In this document: positions 8,044-15,760 of the stretch, in pieces | Layout: each line of letters opens with the position of its first letter | Position numbering within the stretch: position 1 is the first letter of the stretch | DNA from: UMGS172 sp045649545 | Lineage (GTDB): Bacteria; Bacillota; Clostridia; Oscillospirales; Acutalibacteraceae | Assembly (NCBI GenBank): GCA_045649545.1 | Contig: JAZRQE010000015.1 | Location: 1 to 52,343 of the forward strand | DNA length: 52,343 nucleotides | Reading direction: 5' to 3' | The notes under the pieces: generated by a model | Databases searched by the model: none | What the model was told of the DNA's origin: nothing | What the model saw: the letters and a program-made list of their open reading frames with translations, nothing else | Program-made: the position numbers and the translations under genes

Positions 8044-8331
8044 ATGCAGATTACCAAAGAATTGGTCGAATACGTTGCAGAGCTGTCAAGAATTAAGCTT
8101 GACGAGGCATCGGCCGAAAAAATGCAAAAAGAACTCGGTGCAATCGTTGATTATATGGAAATTTTAAATCAGCTGGACACCGAAAATGTTGAGCCGTTGT
8201 CACACGTTTTCAACATTACTAATGTAATGCGTGAGGATGAGGTTAAAGCATCTTATGATAGGGCTGAAATTCTTAAAAACGCACCTGAGCATACTGATGA
8301 GACCTTCATCGTGCCGAAAACCGTAGAATAA
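8044..8331 (+). CDS. gatC: Asp/Glu-tRNA amidotransferase subunit C
   Basis: 95 residues, the standard GatC length, behind GGAGG. It contains the family pattern VAELSRIKLDEASAEKMQKEL and the C-terminal EDEVKASYDRAEILKNAPE segment. GatC clamps GatA to GatB in the heterotrimer that converts Asp-tRNA(Asn) and/or Glu-tRNA(Gln) to the amidated forms in the cytosol. First gene of the T-box operon; gatA follows after 13 bases. Confidence 0.95.
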   Translation: MQITKELVEYVAELSRIKLDEASAEKMQKELGAIVDYMEILNQLDTENVEPLSHVFNITNVMREDEVKASYDRAEILKNAPEHTDETFIVPKTVE

Positions 8332-8344
8332 GGAGGGCAAAAAT

Positions 8345-9811
8345 ATGGATATTTTAAATATGACCGCCCTTGAAATCGGTGCGGCAATAAAGAAAAAAGA
8401 AATCACCGTAGTTGACGCTGTAAAGGCTGTTTTGGATTCAATTGCTAAAACTGATTGGGCAGTAAACGCTTATATCACCGTCAACGGTGAGGAAGCCTTG
8501 GCAAAAGCTAAGGAAGTACAGGCAAAAATTGACGCCGGTGAGCTTACCGGACCTTTAGCAGGTGTTCCGTTTGCAATCAAGGATAATATCTGCACTAAAG
8601 GTGTTAAGACCTCTTGTGCATCTAAAATTTTGGGTGACTTCGCACCGGTTTACAATGCAACAGTTATTGAAAAGTTGGAAGCAGAGGGTGCAATTGTTTT
8701 AGGTAAGGTCAATATGGATGAATTCGCAATGGGCAGTACATCCGAAACCTCTGCTTATGGCGAAACCAAAAACCCGTGGGATTTAACCAAGGTTCCGGGC
8801 GGTTCTTCAGGCGGTGCCGCAGCTTCGGTTGCCGCTAAAGAGGCTGTTATTGCATTAGGCTCTGATACCGGCGGAAGTATCCGTCAGCCTGCCGCGTATT
8901 GCGGTGTTACAGGCTTGAAGCCCACCTACGGCACTGTTTCCCGTTTTGGTCTTATTGCTTATGCTTCGTCGCTTGACCAAATCGGTCCTATCGCAAAGGA
9001 CGTTGCCGACTGTGCTGCTACAATGGACGTAATTTGGGGTGTGGATAAAAACGACGGCACTTCTTTGGATGTTGGAACTCCTGATTATTTAAAGAATTTG
9101 ACCGCTGACGTTAAGGGTATGAAAATCGGCTTGCCGAAAGAGTGCTTTGAAACCAAAGGTCTTGACCCTGAGGTTGCAGAATCGGTAAAAAGCGTTGCAA
9201 AAGTTTTAGAGGAAAAGGGTGCGATTGTTGAAGAAATCAGCCTCCCGTTCCTTGATTATGTTATTCCTGCATACTATATCATCGCCGCTGCCGAGGCAAG
9301 CTCAAACCTCTCCCGTTTTGACGGTGTAAAGTACGGTTTCAGAGCAAAGGATTACGACGGCTTGGTTGACCTTTATAATGCAACTAGAAGCGAAGGCTTT
9401 GGTGACGAAGTTAAAAAGAGAATTCTACTCGGCACATTCGTACTTTCAAGCGGATATTACGATGCTTACTATCGCAAGGCTTTAAAGGTTAAGGCGGTTA
9501 TTAAGCAAAAGTTTGATGAGATTTTCCAGAATTATGATTTAATTTTGTGCCCCGTAGCACCGACCACTGCACCGAAAATCGGGGAAAGCCTTTCTGACCC
9601 GATGCAGATGTATCTTTCTGATATTTTCACTGTTTCGGTCAATATTGCAGGCTTGCCGGGATTGTCTGTTCCTTGTGGATTTGACAAATCGGGTATGCCG
9701 ATTGGTGCACAACTTATCGGTCAGGTTTTGAGTGAGCAAAAGGTGTTAAATGCCGGCTACGCTTTCCAAAACGCTACCGATTTCCACAAAAAATACTCGG
9801 AGGTGAAGTGA
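8345..9811 (+). CDS. gatA: Asp/Glu-tRNA amidotransferase subunit A (glutaminase)
   Basis: 488 residues, full length for the amidase-signature family. The catalytic Lys lies in FAIKDNICTKG. The amidase signature PGGSSGGAAASVAAKE and the GSDTGGSIRQPAAYCG segment carry the cis-Ser and nucleophile Ser. The subunit releases ammonia from glutamine and channels it to GatB. Translation is probably coupled: gatB begins two bases after its stop. A GGAGG ribosome binding site precedes the ATG. Confidence 0.96.
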   Translation: MDILNMTALEIGAAIKKKEITVVDAVKAVLDSIAKTDWAVNAYITVNGEEALAKAKEVQAKIDAGELTGPLAGVPFAIKDNICTKGVKTSCASKILGDFAPVYNATVIEKLEAEGAIVLGKVNMDEFAMGSTSETSAYGETKNPWDLTKVPGGSSGGAAASVAAKEAVIALGSDTGGSIRQPAAYCGVTGLKPTYGTVSRFGLIAYASSLDQIGPIAKDVADCAATMDVIWGVDKNDGTSLDVGTPDYLKNLTADVKGMKIGLPKECFETKGLDPEVAESVKSVAKVLEEKGAIVEEISLPFLDYVIPAYYIIAAAEASSNLSRFDGVKYGFRAKDYDGLVDLYNATRSEGFGDEVKKRILLGTFVLSSGYYDAYYRKALKVKAVIKQKFDEIFQNYDLILCPVAPTTAPKIGESLSDPMQMYLSDIFTVSVNIAGLPGLSVPCGFDKSGMPIGAQLIGQVLSEQKVLNAGYAFQNATDFHKKYSEVK

Positions 9812-9812
9812 G

Positions 9813-11255
9813 ATGGAATGGGAAATAGTAATGGGTCTTGAAGTCCACGTTGAGTTGGCCACCAAGACAAAAATCTTCTGTTCCTGCACAACCGAATTCG
9901 GCGGTGCACCTAACACTCACTGCTGTCCGGTTTGTACCGGTATGCCGGGCACTTTGCCTGTACTCAACAAAAAAGTGCTGGAATATGCCGTCAAAGCAGG
10001 TCTTGCTTTGAATTGCGATATTACACGTTACAATAAGTTCGACCGTAAGAACTATTTTTATCCTGACTTGCCGAAAGCTTACCAGATTTCACAGTTGTAT
10101 TTGCCGTTTGCAAGAGACGGTCACGTTGATTTGGTAACACGTTCAGGCAAAGAGAAAACTATCAGAATTCACGAAATTCATATGGAAGAAGACGCAGGTA
10201 AGTTGGTTCACTCGGCTTTCGGCGAGGCAACCTTCCCTGACTATAACCGTTGCGGTGTTCCGCTTATCGAAATTGTTTCGGAACCTGATTTCAGAACCGC
10301 AGAAGAGGTTATCGCATACCTTGAAAAGTTGAAAACCACCTTCGAATACCTCGGCATTTCCGACTGTAAGATGCAGGAGGGTTCAATGCGAGCCGACGTT
10401 AACTTGTCGGTACGTCCTATGGGCGCTACCGAGTTCGGCACACGTACCGAAATGAAGAACATTAACTCGTTCAAGGCTATCGAGCGTGCAATTGCATTCG
10501 AATCGGCACGTCAGATTGAGGCTATTGAAAAGGGTGAGAAAATCGTTCAGGAAACCCGCCGTTGGGACGATAACAAGGGTAAAACCTTTGCAATGCGTTC
10601 AAAAGAAAACGCACAGGATTACCGCTACTTCCCTGAGCCTGATATCCCGCCGATTTCTATTGCTGACGAAACTATTAAAGAGTATACCGACGCTATGCCT
10701 GAGTTTGCTTCCCAAAAGGTAAAGAGATATGAGGCAGAGTTCGGCATTGCCAAGGCAGACGCCCAGATTATCGCAGGCTCGAAGTATTTGGCAAAGCTCT
10801 TTGAGGACACTGTTGCTTTGTGCGGTGACGCTAAAGAAGTACGTTACTGGATTATGAGTCAGATTATGTACTTTATGAACGAAAAGGGTGTTCAGCCTGA
10901 GGAGATTACTCTCTCGGCAGAGTTGTTCGCACAGTTTGTAAAAATTGTGCTTGCCGACCGCATTAATAAGCAGACCGGTAAGGTTGTTTTTGAGGAAATG
11001 TTCTTTACCAAGGGCGAGTTCGACCTTGAAAAGTATATTAAGGACAACAATTTAGAGCAGGTTGACGATACCGATGCTATCCGTGAGGCAGTAAAAATTG
11101 TATTTACTAACAATCCTAACACTGTTGAGCAGTACAAAGCAGGTCAGACAAAGGTTGTCGGCTTCTTTGTCGGTCAGGTTATGAAACAGCTTCGCGGCAA
11201 GGCAAAGCCCGATACAGTTAACAAAGTAGTAGCCGAAGAATTGGCCAAATTATAA
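9813..11255 (+). CDS. gatB: Asp/Glu-tRNA amidotransferase subunit B
   Basis: 480 residues, the usual size. The N-terminus EIVMGLEVHVEL, the zinc-site cysteines (CSC near residue 28 and CCPVC near residue 45), the HEIHMEEDAGKL motif and the C-terminal YqeY-like tail (GFFVGQVMKQLRGKAKPDTVN) are all present. GatB binds the mischarged tRNA, activates its side chain with ATP and transfers ammonia delivered from GatA. The downstream non-discriminating AspRS supplies the mischarged substrate. Confidence 0.96.
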   Translation: MEWEIVMGLEVHVELATKTKIFCSCTTEFGGAPNTHCCPVCTGMPGTLPVLNKKVLEYAVKAGLALNCDITRYNKFDRKNYFYPDLPKAYQISQLYLPFARDGHVDLVTRSGKEKTIRIHEIHMEEDAGKLVHSAFGEATFPDYNRCGVPLIEIVSEPDFRTAEEVIAYLEKLKTTFEYLGISDCKMQEGSMRADVNLSVRPMGATEFGTRTEMKNINSFKAIERAIAFESARQIEAIEKGEKIVQETRRWDDNKGKTFAMRSKENAQDYRYFPEPDIPPISIADETIKEYTDAMPEFASQKVKRYEAEFGIAKADAQIIAGSKYLAKLFEDTVALCGDAKEVRYWIMSQIMYFMNEKGVQPEEITLSAELFAQFVKIVLADRINKQTGKVVFEEMFFTKGEFDLEKYIKDNNLEQVDDTDAIREAVKIVFTNNPNTVEQYKAGQTKVVGFFVGQVMKQLRGKAKPDTVNKVVAEELAKL

Positions 11256-11273
11256 TTTGAGGAGGATATGGAA

Positions 11274-12647
11274 ATGGAATTTTTGAACACCGAAAAAAGA
11301 GTTGATACCACCGAAATCGCATATATTATTGACGGTTTTAAGGCAGGCACCATCAAGGACGGCGACAAGGTTACCGTCAAAGGTACTATTCACAGAATCA
11401 AGGAAATGAGCGGTTTTGCTTTTGTTATTATCCGTACTGCAAGACAGCAGTTTCAGTGCATTTGGGAAGAGGGCAAATCGGCTATTGACGTTAAGGATTT
11501 CTCGGTTGAGGAATGTGTTGTTATCGACGGTACTTTGATTGCCGAAGAGCGTAGCCGTTTGGGATTTGATATCCGTATTGACGATATGACCCGTATCTCC
11601 GGCAAGGCTGAAATTCCGCCGGTTGAAATCGGTAACGACCGCAAGATGGAAAAACTCAATCTCGCAACCTTGCTTGATAACCGTATTGTGTCACTTCGCA
11701 ACCCTAAAATCCGTGCAATTTTGAAGATTGCTGACGGTGTACAGTATGCTTTCCGTTCATTCTTGCGTGAGGAAGGCTTTACTGAGTTTGTTCCGCCGAA
11801 AATGGTCGAATCGGGAGCCGAGGGCGGTGCCGATATGTTCGAGGTTGATTACTTTGGCAATAAGGCATACTTGAACCAGAGTCCGCAGATGTATAAGCAG
11901 ATTATGGTTGGCGTATTCCAGAAGGTTTATACTGTAGGTCCGGTTTTCCGTGCCGAAAAGTACAGCACCAACCGTCATATTAATGAGTTCCAGGGTATGG
12001 ACTTGGAAATGGGCTTCATCAATTCTTTTGAAGATTTAATGGAATTGGAAGCAAGAATGTTCCAGTATATGTTCAAGGTTTTGAATGAGCAGTATGCTCC
12101 CGAATTGGAGATGTATTTAGGCAAAGATGCAAGATTGCCCGAGCTTACTACATTCCCCAAAATCAAGTTTATGGAAGCAAAGCAGTTGTTTGCCGACCAT
12201 CACCCCGGCGAGCAGGGCAAGCGTGCTTTGTTAGAGCCTGACTTTGCACCTGAAGAGGAAAAATGGCTCGGTGAGTATTTCTTGAAAGAGTACAATGCAC
12301 CTATCGTTTTCGTAACACATTATCCTACCGTAAAGCGTCCTTTCTATGCAATGGAGGACCCCACCGATACCAAGTTCACCTTGAGCTTCGATATGTTGCT
12401 TAACGGCTTGGAGGTTACCACTGGCGGTCAGCGTATTCACGATTATCAAGAACAGGTAGAAAAAATGAAGAAACGCGGTATGGATATAACAGAGTTTGAG
12501 GATTACCTTACCATGCATAAGTACGGTATGCCTCCTCACGGCGGTATGGGATTGGGACTTGAGAGAATTGTTCAGAACATTTTGGGTCTTGACAATATCA
12601 AGCAAGCAACCGCATTCCCGCGTGACAGAGACAGACTTCGTCCGTAA
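11274..12647 (+). CDS. aspS: Archaeal-type aspartyl-tRNA synthetase, probably non-discriminating
   Basis: Two in-frame ATGs occur at 11268 and 11274. The second has the better spacing from GGAGG and gives 457 residues. An N-terminal OB-fold anticodon domain (about 20-125) is followed by the class II catalytic core: motif 2 FRAEKYSTNRHINEFQGMD and motif 3 GMGLGLERIVQNIL. The length (bacterial AspRS is near 590 residues with a GAD insertion) and sequence place it in the archaeal/eukaryal-type AspRS group. In Clostridia this type charges both tRNA(Asp) and tRNA(Asn). Its place in the gatCAB operon under an Asn T-box supports Asp-tRNA(Asn) production; specificity is inferred. Confidence 0.9.
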   Translation: MEFLNTEKRVDTTEIAYIIDGFKAGTIKDGDKVTVKGTIHRIKEMSGFAFVIIRTARQQFQCIWEEGKSAIDVKDFSVEECVVIDGTLIAEERSRLGFDIRIDDMTRISGKAEIPPVEIGNDRKMEKLNLATLLDNRIVSLRNPKIRAILKIADGVQYAFRSFLREEGFTEFVPPKMVESGAEGGADMFEVDYFGNKAYLNQSPQMYKQIMVGVFQKVYTVGPVFRAEKYSTNRHINEFQGMDLEMGFINSFEDLMELEARMFQYMFKVLNEQYAPELEMYLGKDARLPELTTFPKIKFMEAKQLFADHHPGEQGKRALLEPDFAPEEEKWLGEYFLKEYNAPIVFVTHYPTVKRPFYAMEDPTDTKFTLSFDMLLNGLEVTTGGQRIHDYQEQVEKMKKRGMDITEFEDYLTMHKYGMPPHGGMGLGLERIVQNILGLDNIKQATAFPRDRDRLRP

Positions 12648-12666
12648 TTCAATATAATTAATCAAA

Positions 12667-12697
12667 CAGCGAGTGGGCTTTGCCCACTCGCTGTTTT
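12667..12697 (+). terminator. Terminator of the gat operon
   Basis: A perfect 12-bp GC-rich stem CAGCGAGTGGGC / GCCCACTCGCTG with a TTT loop is followed by TTTTGCG. Confidence 0.9.
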
Positions 12698-12705
12698 GCG
12701 TTTTG

Positions 12706-12733
12706 TTGACAAATTTTAATAATTTGGTATAAT
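12706..12733 (+). promoter_or_regulatory. Sigma-A promoter for LtaS-like gene
   Basis: TTGACA 12706-12711, 16-base spacer, TATAAT 12728-12733 preceded by TGG, giving an extended -10 (TGnTATAAT). Confidence 0.8.
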
Positions 12734-12772
12734 AACCATATCTATATCAATGTTTTGATTGCGAGGATGACA

Positions 12773-14308
12773 ATGGAGAAAGAAAATAATATTACAGCTC
12801 GTCGCAACCCAAAATTAATAACTATAATATTATGCACGGTACTGCTGGCGGTTGCTTATGCGACGCTTTTTGCCGTGCGGTGGTATACTGTCACATACGG
12901 CGAAACCGGATTTGATTCAGTATGGTTTACACTCACAGGCGGATTGGACGGTGTTCAGTCCGGTCTTGTGACGAGTTATCTAATAAAAGGGTTACTGCCA
13001 ACCGTTATTTTTACGGCAGTTACGGCGTTTTTGCTCTTTTTCTGTCCCAAAAAGGACATCAAGATATCGCTTTTTAAAAACAAAGAATTCAAAATTTATC
13101 CGCTTGGACGAAAAATCAAAGTTATTGTGGCTTTGGTGCTTTCGGCGGTGCTTTTAAGCTCGGCAGTAATAAAAATTGAATTAATAGATTATGCTATTTA
13201 TCAGTTGTGGTCAAGCAATGTTTTTGAAAAATACTACGTTGACCCCAACACTGCCGAAATAAAATTCCCCGAGCAAAAGAAAAATTTGATTTTTATTTCG
13301 GTCGAGTCGCTTGAAACAACCTATTCTGATAAGTCCCAAGGCGGTGCGTTGGACTACAATCTTATTCCAAACGCCACTAAATTGGCAGAAGAAAACATTA
13401 ATTTTTCAAACAATTCCGGTTTCGGCGGTAGCGCTTCGGTTGCCGGTACAACATGGACTGCCGGTGCAATGGTTGCACATACGGCGGGCATTCCCTTAAA
13501 GGTGCCGCTCGGCTTGCAGGACAACTCATACGGCAAGGACGGATTTTTACCGGGTGCTGCAACTTTATATGAGGTTTTAAGGGATAACGGATATTATCAG
13601 GCAGTTATGATGGGTTGTGACGCACATTTTGCCAACTCTAACGTGTATTACACACAACATGGAGTCAACAAAATTTATGACTATTATGCCGCACGTGACG
13701 ACAAATTGTTCCCTCAAGGTTATAAGGTTTGGTGGGGCTTTGAGGATAAACTGCTTTACACTTATGCCAAGCAGGAACTCACTAAAATCGCCGCGGGCGA
13801 TAAGCCGTTTGCATTTTCTATGAAAACGGTTGACACTCATCATATTGACGGATATGTTTGCAGTGAATGTAAGAACGAATATTCCGAGCAGTATGAAAAT
13901 GTAATTGCTTGTGCCGACCGTCAGTTGGGTGAGTTTGTCGAATGGATAAAATCACAGCCGTTTTTCGAAAATACTGCGGTGGTAATTGTTGGCGACCATA
14001 CGACTATGGATGCAGGATATATTAACCGAAATGTTGATGAAGATTATGAGCGGTTTGTTTATAACTGTATAATCAACTCGTTGGCTACGGCGACTAATGA
14101 AAAGAACCGACAGTTTTCGGCTATGGACATTTTCCCCACAACATTGGCGGCAATGGGTTGCGAAATCAAGGGTGACCGATTGGGATTAGGTACAAATCTC
14201 TTTTCATCGACACCGACGTTGTTGGAGGAAATGGGATTTAAAAAATTAGACCGCCAATTGACTTATAAGTCCAAGTATTATAATAAAAATTTTATTTATT
14301 ATAAATAA
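12773..14308 (+). CDS. LtaS/OpgB-family sulfatase-fold phosphoglycerol transferase
   Basis: ATG 12773 is chosen over ATG 12767 and the upstream TTG because it is spaced 6 bases from GAGG; 511 residues. Three or four membrane segments in the first 150 residues are followed by a large extracellular sulfatase-fold domain. Likely metal and catalytic residues are Glu in FISVESLE, the nucleophile Thr in AGTTWTAGAMVAH, the DTHHID segment and VGDHTTMD. The family polymerises or transfers glycerol phosphate from phosphatidylglycerol to build lipoteichoic acid or decorate glycans. It is shorter than staphylococcal LtaS (about 650 residues), so a phosphoglycerol transferase acting on another glycan is possible. 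Confidence 0.85.
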   Translation: MEKENNITARRNPKLITIILCTVLLAVAYATLFAVRWYTVTYGETGFDSVWFTLTGGLDGVQSGLVTSYLIKGLLPTVIFTAVTAFLLFFCPKKDIKISLFKNKEFKIYPLGRKIKVIVALVLSAVLLSSAVIKIELIDYAIYQLWSSNVFEKYYVDPNTAEIKFPEQKKNLIFISVESLETTYSDKSQGGALDYNLIPNATKLAEENINFSNNSGFGGSASVAGTTWTAGAMVAHTAGIPLKVPLGLQDNSYGKDGFLPGAATLYEVLRDNGYYQAVMMGCDAHFANSNVYYTQHGVNKIYDYYAARDDKLFPQGYKVWWGFEDKLLYTYAKQELTKIAAGDKPFAFSMKTVDTHHIDGYVCSECKNEYSEQYENVIACADRQLGEFVEWIKSQPFFENTAVVIVGDHTTMDAGYINRNVDEDYERFVYNCIINSLATATNEKNRQFSAMDIFPTTLAAMGCEIKGDRLGLGTNLFSSTPTLLEEMGFKKLDRQLTYKSKYYNKNFIYYK

Positions 14309-14329
14309 ATTGAAATAATTAAAACAAAA

Positions 14330-14367
14330 ATAAAAACAAAAAACACCCATCTTGCGATGAGTGTTTT
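14330..14367 (-). terminator. Terminator (minus strand) behind tRNA-Glu fragment
   Basis: The arms AACACCCATC 14342-14351 and GATGAGTGTT 14356-14365 pair fully only when read on the minus strand, where the odd pair is U-G; on the plus strand it is C-A. An A run on the plus strand (14318-14343) is the U run of the minus transcript. It might also stop the plus-strand LtaS-like transcript weakly. Confidence 0.65.
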
Positions 14368-14374
14368 CGTTTTC

Positions 14375-14395
14375 TGGTGACCCGGACGAGAATCG
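14375..14395 (-). pseudogene. Duplicated 3' end of tRNA-Glu
   Basis: These 21 bases are identical to 14548-14568, the CCA-encoding 3' end and T-arm of tRNA-Glu. The rest of the tRNA is absent. The fragment has its own downstream minus-strand terminator, as does the intact tRNA. Confidence 0.75.
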
Positions 14396-14492
14396 CCCAT
14401 AGGGAGATAAATCTCCCGTCGGCACGCACGCGAGCACCATAACAGTCCACCGGACTGTTATTCTCACTTCGTTCGTGCTCTGTTCGATTCTC
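14388..14492. repeat. Multi-arm hairpin segment next to tRNA-Glu fragment
   Basis: An outer inverted repeat GAGAATCG 14388-14395 / CGATTCTC 14485-14492 encloses GGGAGAT-aa-ATCTCCC (14402-14417). It also encloses a second stem GAGCAC 14432-14437 / GTGCTC 14475-14480, which itself holds AACAGTCC-acc-GGACTGTT (14441-14459). No coding potential is seen. The left outer arm is part of the duplicated tRNA 3' end. Confidence 0.65.
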
Positions 14493-14501
14493 TTTTCATT
14501 T

Positions 14502-14541
14502 CAAGAAAAACAAAAGCACCCAACAGAAGTTGGATGCTTTT
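14502..14541 (-). terminator. Terminator of the tRNA-Met/tRNA-Glu transcript
   Basis: AAAAGCACCCAAC (14512-14524) pairs with GTTGGATGCTTTT (14529-14541). The only non-Watson-Crick pair is U-G on the minus strand, and the plus-strand A run at 14506-14515 is its U tract. It lies six bases after the encoded CCA end of tRNA-Glu. Confidence 0.8.
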
Positions 14542-14547
14542 TGTTTT

Positions 14548-14622
14548 TGGTGACCCGGACGAGAATCGAACTCGTGTTACCGCCGTGAAAGGGCGGTGTC
14601 TTAACCGCTTGACCACCGGGCC
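14548..14622 (-). tRNA. tRNA-Glu (anticodon TTC)
   Basis: 75 bases including an encoded CCA. Acceptor arms GGCCCGG/CCGGGTC pair with one G-U. The anticodon stem CCGCC/GGCGG brackets CTTTCAC, giving anticodon TTC. The T-loop is TTCGATT. Second gene of a two-tRNA minus-strand transcript. Confidence 0.95.
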
Positions 14623-14656
14623 AAACAAATCCGCACTTACTAGCACGGACCGTTAT

Positions 14657-14733
14657 TGGTAGCGATAGTCGGATTTGAACCAACGACAAACCGGGTATGA
14701 ACCGGTTGCTCTAGCCAACTGAGCTATATCGCC
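14657..14733 (-). tRNA. tRNA-Met, elongator type (anticodon CAT)
   Basis: 77 bases with encoded CCA. The anticodon arm ACCGG-TTCATAC-CCGGT gives CAT. The 1:72 position is a G-U pair rather than the C-A mismatch of an initiator, and the arm matches elongator tRNA-Met rather than the CAT-bearing tRNA-Ile2. First gene of the minus-strand tRNA transcript. Confidence 0.9.
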
Positions 14734-14763
14734 ATATTTTGCGGTCACTATTGCGACTCCGCC

Positions 14764-14792
14764 ATTATAATACGATAATCGCATTTTGTCAA
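14764..14792 (-). promoter_or_regulatory. Consensus promoter for tRNA-Met/tRNA-Glu
   Basis: On the minus strand, TTGACA (14787-14792), a 17-base spacer and TATAAT (14764-14769), about 30 bases before tRNA-Met. A fully consensus promoter is normal for stable RNA. Confidence 0.9.
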
Positions 14793-14871
14793 GAGTTTTT
14801 TTAAAAAATCTTTAATTTTACCTTTGCCACGTGCTTTACTGTAAGTCTATAATTTCCCAACATAAATTTTC

Positions 14872-14900
14872 TTGCTTTATTGCCCTTGGTACAGTATAAT
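14872..14900 (+). promoter_or_regulatory. Sigma-A promoter for transglutaminase operon
   Basis: TTGCTT 14872-14877, 17-base spacer, TATAAT 14895-14900, about 49 bases before the ATG. Confidence 0.7.
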
Positions 14901-14948
14901 AAATAAAATGTGTAAGTATGCAAATTTTTTGATATAAGGGTGGATTTT

Positions 14949-15743
14949 ATGAAAATTAGGGTTTTGGCGTTGGTGTTTTCTATATTAATGCTGATGTTAA
15001 GTGTCGGTTGCAGTGTTGACGACAGTAGGGTGCCGTCTGATATAACCTCAAGCGTGCCATCTGTCGATGGTAATACGACTTCTTCTGAAAATGTCAGTTC
15101 AGACACCGCTTCGTCACAAATTAAACTTCCCACTGATATGACCCCCGGCTTTAAATTGCAAGAGGGTTGGCTTTTCTATGTAACCGAAAACAAACAACTT
15201 TTAAAAGACGGCAAAGTGGGTGACCTTTACTTTGATGCTGACGGACGCTACACCTCCGGCAATGCCGAACTGGATAAATTGGTAGCCGATACCCTTACAA
15301 AACTTGTTAACGAAAACCCCGACAAAAAGGGTGAAGATTTATTACGTGTAATTCACGTTTACTGTCGCGATAACTTTAAGTATTTAAGAAGAAAAGACGG
15401 CGATTTGGACTACGGAGCTACCGGTTGGGCGGCAAACAAGGCATACGAAATGATGTCAACCGGACGTGGAAACTGTTATAACTTTGCGGCAGCCTTTTGG
15501 GCGTTGTCTCGCGGCATCGGTTATGAAACCTACGCCATAAGCGGAACCTGCACAAAGACTAATCAGCCACACGGCTGGTGCTTGATTAATATCGACGGTA
15601 AGGACTATTTCTTTGACTGCGAATGGGAATATGCCTATTATTATGACCGTGTTCAGCACCCAGAACCCAGATATGAAATGGATATGTTCAAAATCCCTAT
15701 GAGTAAGATTTCCTATTGGAAATATAAGTGGGATAAGTATTAA
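14949..15743 (+). CDS. Transglutaminase-like lipoprotein
   Basis: ATG 14949 follows AAGGGTGG; 264 residues. The lipobox LSVGC is at about residue 21, followed by a short Ser/Thr stalk. The transglutaminase-like core has the catalytic triad in order: Cys in GRGNCYNFAAAFWAL, His in QPHGWCLIN, Asp in YFFDCEWEY. Such secreted Gram-positive domains act as proteases, peptide cross-linkers or ligand-binding modules at the cell surface. The gene lies 17 bases before the MBOAT gene and is likely co-transcribed, suggesting a role in envelope modification. That role is inference. Confidence 0.85.
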   Translation: MKIRVLALVFSILMLMLSVGCSVDDSRVPSDITSSVPSVDGNTTSSENVSSDTASSQIKLPTDMTPGFKLQEGWLFYVTENKQLLKDGKVGDLYFDADGRYTSGNAELDKLVADTLTKLVNENPDKKGEDLLRVIHVYCRDNFKYLRRKDGDLDYGATGWAANKAYEMMSTGRGNCYNFAAAFWALSRGIGYETYAISGTCTKTNQPHGWCLINIDGKDYFFDCEWEYAYYYDRVQHPEPRYEMDMFKIPMSKISYWKYKWDKY

Positions 15744-15760
15744 TTTTTTAGGAGTAGTTT

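Noticed and set aside
12231..12665. 144-codon minus-strand open frame
   Set aside because: Antisense to aspS and running into its terminator; no RBS or homology pattern.
14375..14622. attL/attR of an integrated element
   Set aside because: The direct repeats are only 173 bases apart with no integrase or cargo; kept as a duplication of uncertain origin.
14657..14733. Initiator tRNA-Met or tRNA-Ile2
   Set aside because: It has a 1:72 G-U pair and an ACCGG/CCGGT anticodon stem, lacking the C-A mismatch and three G-C pairs of an initiator; the arm matches elongator Met.
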